NCBI GenBank assembly: GCA_937864365.1
Contig: CALMJT010000040.1
Location: forward strand, 30,708 to 94,707
Length of the DNA stretch: 64,000 bases
Direction: 5' to 3'
From: an uncultured Alteromonadales bacterium
Lineage (GTDB): Bacteria; Pseudomonadota; Gammaproteobacteria; Pseudomonadales; Cellvibrionaceae
Of this stretch, positions 61,930 to 64,000 are shown piece after piece. Within the stretch, counting starts at the first letter, position 1, and every line of letters begins with the position of its first letter. A program made the translations under genes and the position numbers. Below the pieces are notes generated by a model that worked only from the letters and a program-made list of their open reading frames with translations, had not been told where the DNA came from and did not search any database.

Positions 61930-63060
61930 TTGAATCAGGTATCTTTGTCGTTGCACGACTGTATTAAATCGAAGTGGGCAAAAACTAGGCCCCAAATCCT
62001 TGTGCCTGATCGTGCCAAAAATATCCAACGGCAAGTTGAAGTGCATTTACCTGAGCTGGTTTTGCTGGAAGATATCATCAAGCGTAACAGCGGTTGTTTT
62101 AAAGTACAGGTTGAAGCAGAAATTCCTCTCACTGCTGAGTTGAGTTTGCCACTTTATTCGCTGCATTTCGGCAATGCGGCCGCTGAAAACCCAGCGGTAA
62201 TCATCACCGGCGGTGTTCATGGGGTTGAGCGTATTGGCAGCCAGGTGATTTTGGGATTTTTGCAATCGTTTACGGAACGTTTGGCTTGGGATAAGTCGGC
62301 AAATCATCTACTCGACAATATCAGTCTCACCGTTGTCCCGATTGTAAACCCTTCGGGAATGTATCTACGCAGCCGCTGTAACCGAAACGGTGTTGATTTA
62401 AATCGTAACGCGCCCTTGGATGTTGTTGATACTGACGGCTTTCATGCTCATTGGTTGGCGGGTGGACAACGTTGGAGTCGCCGCTGGCCTTGGTTTCGGG
62501 GTAAAACCGAGCAGCTTGAAACTGAAAATCAAGTCTTAGAGCGAATACTAGACGCAGAGTCTATCAAGCGGCCCTTGGTGATCAGTCTGGATGTTCACTC
62601 AGGCTTTGGTTTTGAAGACCGGCTTTGGTTTCCTTACGCGTATCGACGTAAGCCCTTTGACCAGTTGGCCGAGGTGATGGCTTTAAAGTTGTTGTGGCAG
62701 AGAACCTGTCCCCATTACAACTACCGTTTTGAGCCGCAATCGAGCCATTATTTAACCCATGGCGATATTTGGGATTACCTGCACAAACGTGTGAAAGACA
62801 AGCAGTTATTTTTACCGCTTACGTTAGAATTGGGCTCATGGAACTGGGTTCGTAAGCGTCCTAGCCAATTGTTTTCTAGACTTGGATTATTTCATCCAAT
62901 GGTTCCGCATCGCTTGCGCCGTGCGGTCCGCGATCATCAAATGTTGCTGCAATTTATTCTGCATGCGGCGGCGAGCAGTTCGGCGTGGTTACCGAACGAG
63001 CACAACCGCGACAGTTTGTGGCAATCGGCAATTAATCTTTGGTATCAGGAATTGCTATGA
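61930..63060 (+). CDS. M14-family zinc carboxypeptidase-like protein
   Basis: About 376 residues with a TTG start at 61930 (an ATG five bases earlier is out of frame and closed at once). Metal ligands of the M14 group are in VIITGGVHGVERIGSQV (HxxE near 95-98), with NRNGVDLNRNAP near 155 and a third histidine in SLDVHSGFGFEDRLWFP near 220. The late Glu could be LTLELGSWNW near 300. Members remove C-terminal residues or act as deacylases; the substrate is not evident. It overlaps the next gene as ATGA. Confidence 0.8.
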   Translation: MNQVSLSLHDCIKSKWAKTRPQILVPDRAKNIQRQVEVHLPELVLLEDIIKRNSGCFKVQVEAEIPLTAELSLPLYSLHFGNAAAENPAVIITGGVHGVERIGSQVILGFLQSFTERLAWDKSANHLLDNISLTVVPIVNPSGMYLRSRCNRNGVDLNRNAPLDVVDTDGFHAHWLAGGQRWSRRWPWFRGKTEQLETENQVLERILDAESIKRPLVISLDVHSGFGFEDRLWFPYAYRRKPFDQLAEVMALKLLWQRTCPHYNYRFEPQSSHYLTHGDIWDYLHKRVKDKQLFLPLTLELGSWNWVRKRPSQLFSRLGLFHPMVPHRLRRAVRDHQMLLQFILHAAASSSAWLPNEHNRDSLWQSAINLWYQELL

Positions 63061-63824
63061 CATGGGTTTGGCTGCGCGGTCTTGCGCGAGAAACTGGCCA
63101 CTGGGGTGGTTTGCCTAAGCAAGCAGAAAAACTGTTAGGCGAACCGGTGGTAACCATCGATCTGCCTGGCTTTGGTCGATTTAGCGATCGAGATGCGCCT
63201 GTTAAAACACGCAAGGTTGTCGAGTTTTTGATCGAGCAAACCCAAAATCTTACTCAAATTCATGTTTTGGGTGTGTCGCTGGGTGGATTAATTGCGTTGG
63301 AGTGGGCCAGTGTTGATCAACGTATTGTCTCGGTAACGGCAGTGAATTCATCCAATCGCCTATGTTCCATTCACCATCGTTTGAATTTTTCTAAAGCCTT
63401 AAAATTACTCGCTGCATTTGTAACCACCGATCGTGCATCGATTCGCGAATCTAAGATTTTGTCAGTGGTTAGTAACCAAGAGAATAAGGTGAGGCGGGTA
63501 CATGATCTATGGTCAGAAATAGCCAGACGTCGCCCCGTAGCAATTAAACAAGTCTTGCGGCAGCTGTTTATGGCGGCAACCGCACCGATTGTAAATCCTA
63601 AACTTTTACAACAATGCCGAGTTACGTTTATTACTAGTGAGCACGATCAGCTTGTTTCTAGTCGGTGTTCACATATCTTGGCGAGCTTCTATAGTGCTAA
63701 TTTACTGGTTCACCCAACCGCAGGGCATGATTTACCATTGGATGATCCGCAGTGGTTGTTGATGCAATTACCCATCGTGCAATCACATACGGAGTCAGCT
63801 CAGCCGAAAGCTAGTGACGTTTAA
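63057..63824 (+). CDS. Alpha/beta hydrolase
   Basis: 255 residues from the ATG at 63057, four bases inside the previous gene. The nucleophile elbow is VLGVSLGGLIALEW near 80, the acid is likely in ITSEHDQLVSS and the histidine in PTAGHDLPLDDP near 235. The N-terminal WVWLRGLARETGHWGGLPKQ is the oxyanion-loop region of BioH-like esterases. No biotin gene is nearby, so an undefined esterase or thioesterase is the safer call. Coupled translation suggests it acts with the M14 protein. Confidence 0.85.
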   Translation: MTWVWLRGLARETGHWGGLPKQAEKLLGEPVVTIDLPGFGRFSDRDAPVKTRKVVEFLIEQTQNLTQIHVLGVSLGGLIALEWASVDQRIVSVTAVNSSNRLCSIHHRLNFSKALKLLAAFVTTDRASIRESKILSVVSNQENKVRRVHDLWSEIARRRPVAIKQVLRQLFMAATAPIVNPKLLQQCRVTFITSEHDQLVSSRCSHILASFYSANLLVHPTAGHDLPLDDPQWLLMQLPIVQSHTESAQPKASDV

Positions 63825-63945
63825 TGGCGTCCCAAACAATCAACCCTAGTTTGAGTCTTTTGTGGTTAGAGTTTGTTGTAACACACAGGCTCAATCTTAA
63901 GGTTGATTTGATTGAACAAAACTCTGTTTAGACAGACGAATAAGT

Positions 63946-64000
63946 TATAGGAAACTCTGATTAACTTAGAGTTTCTAGCGACACAAGGATGTGTCGCCAA
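63946..64000 (-). repeat. Dispersed ~155-bp element, copy S, cut by the window end
   Basis: TTATAGGAAACTCTGATTAA, then TTAGAGTTTC, GCGACACAAGGATGTGTCGC and CAA. This is the hairpin-4 end of a minus-oriented copy. Confidence 0.9.

Noticed and set aside
6049..63999. Dispersed elements interpreted as ordinary Rho-independent terminators
   Set aside because: They are far longer, have inverted-repeat ends, occur in both orientations, lack T-runs after most stems and in places follow a separate true terminator (for example at 56535-56563).

Overview
The window reads as a chromosomal segment of a free-living gammaproteobacterium, probably marine. The evidence is the conserved ruvCAB-ybgC-tolQRAB-pal-cpoB-queE-queC-tRNA-Lys block, aspS, rapA, nsrR, an Rho-independent terminator style typical of the group, and a NasA/NirBD nitrate assimilation set. 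Base composition is moderate and leans AT. I cannot name a genus from sequence alone; a Cellvibrionales- or Oceanospirillales-like organism would fit.

Layout. 1-9967 (all minus strand) is a defence-like island. A five-gene, overlapping type I restriction-modification operon carries two different hsdM genes, a DUF4062 gene, an AlbA_2 regulator-like gene and a truncated hsdS. Upstream of it is an overlapping pair of SF1 helicases (one Upf1-like, one UvrD-like). 10376-19782 (minus strand) holds a secreted phosphodiesterase, a DUF1244 protein and then moeA, a periplasmic binding protein, moaB, moaA and nasA, i.e. molybdenum cofactor synthesis plus its client enzyme, nitrate reductase. 20276-24060 (plus strand) is cobA-nirB-nirD (siroheme and nitrite reduction), divergent from nasA. 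The shared intergenic region holds two good sigma-54 promoter matches facing outwards and a tandem pair of NtrC-like sites, so the whole pathway looks nitrogen-regulated. 24567-31518 is a mixed set: a TraF-like outer-membrane protein, a histidine phosphatase, an MFS exporter, an HU-like protein and several unknowns. 31936-34083 is fmdB-aspS. 34249-39346 carries secreted or lipoprotein genes (DUF5666, a metalloprotease, an unknown). 39525-49837 is the Holliday-junction, Tol-Pal and queuosine block ending in two identical tRNA-Lys genes. 50570-58801 is accessory: a diguanylate cyclase, a cupin-like protein, NsrR, an RhlE-type helicase, a metallo-beta-lactamase-fold enzyme and a cluster with two DUF2589 paralogues. 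58922-63824 is rapA, an M14 peptidase-like gene and an alpha/beta hydrolase.

The most striking non-coding signal is a family of dispersed elements of about 155 bp, present in roughly 19 full or partial copies, all between genes. Each has 19-bp terminal inverted repeats that begin and end with TA and can fold into a chain of up to five hairpins. Copies differ by paired (compensatory) changes in the first stem. Several lie only 4-20 bases after a stop codon. It looks like a MITE, similar in design to Correia or ERIC elements, that has been retained as a 3' untranslated structure. I do not recognise the family.
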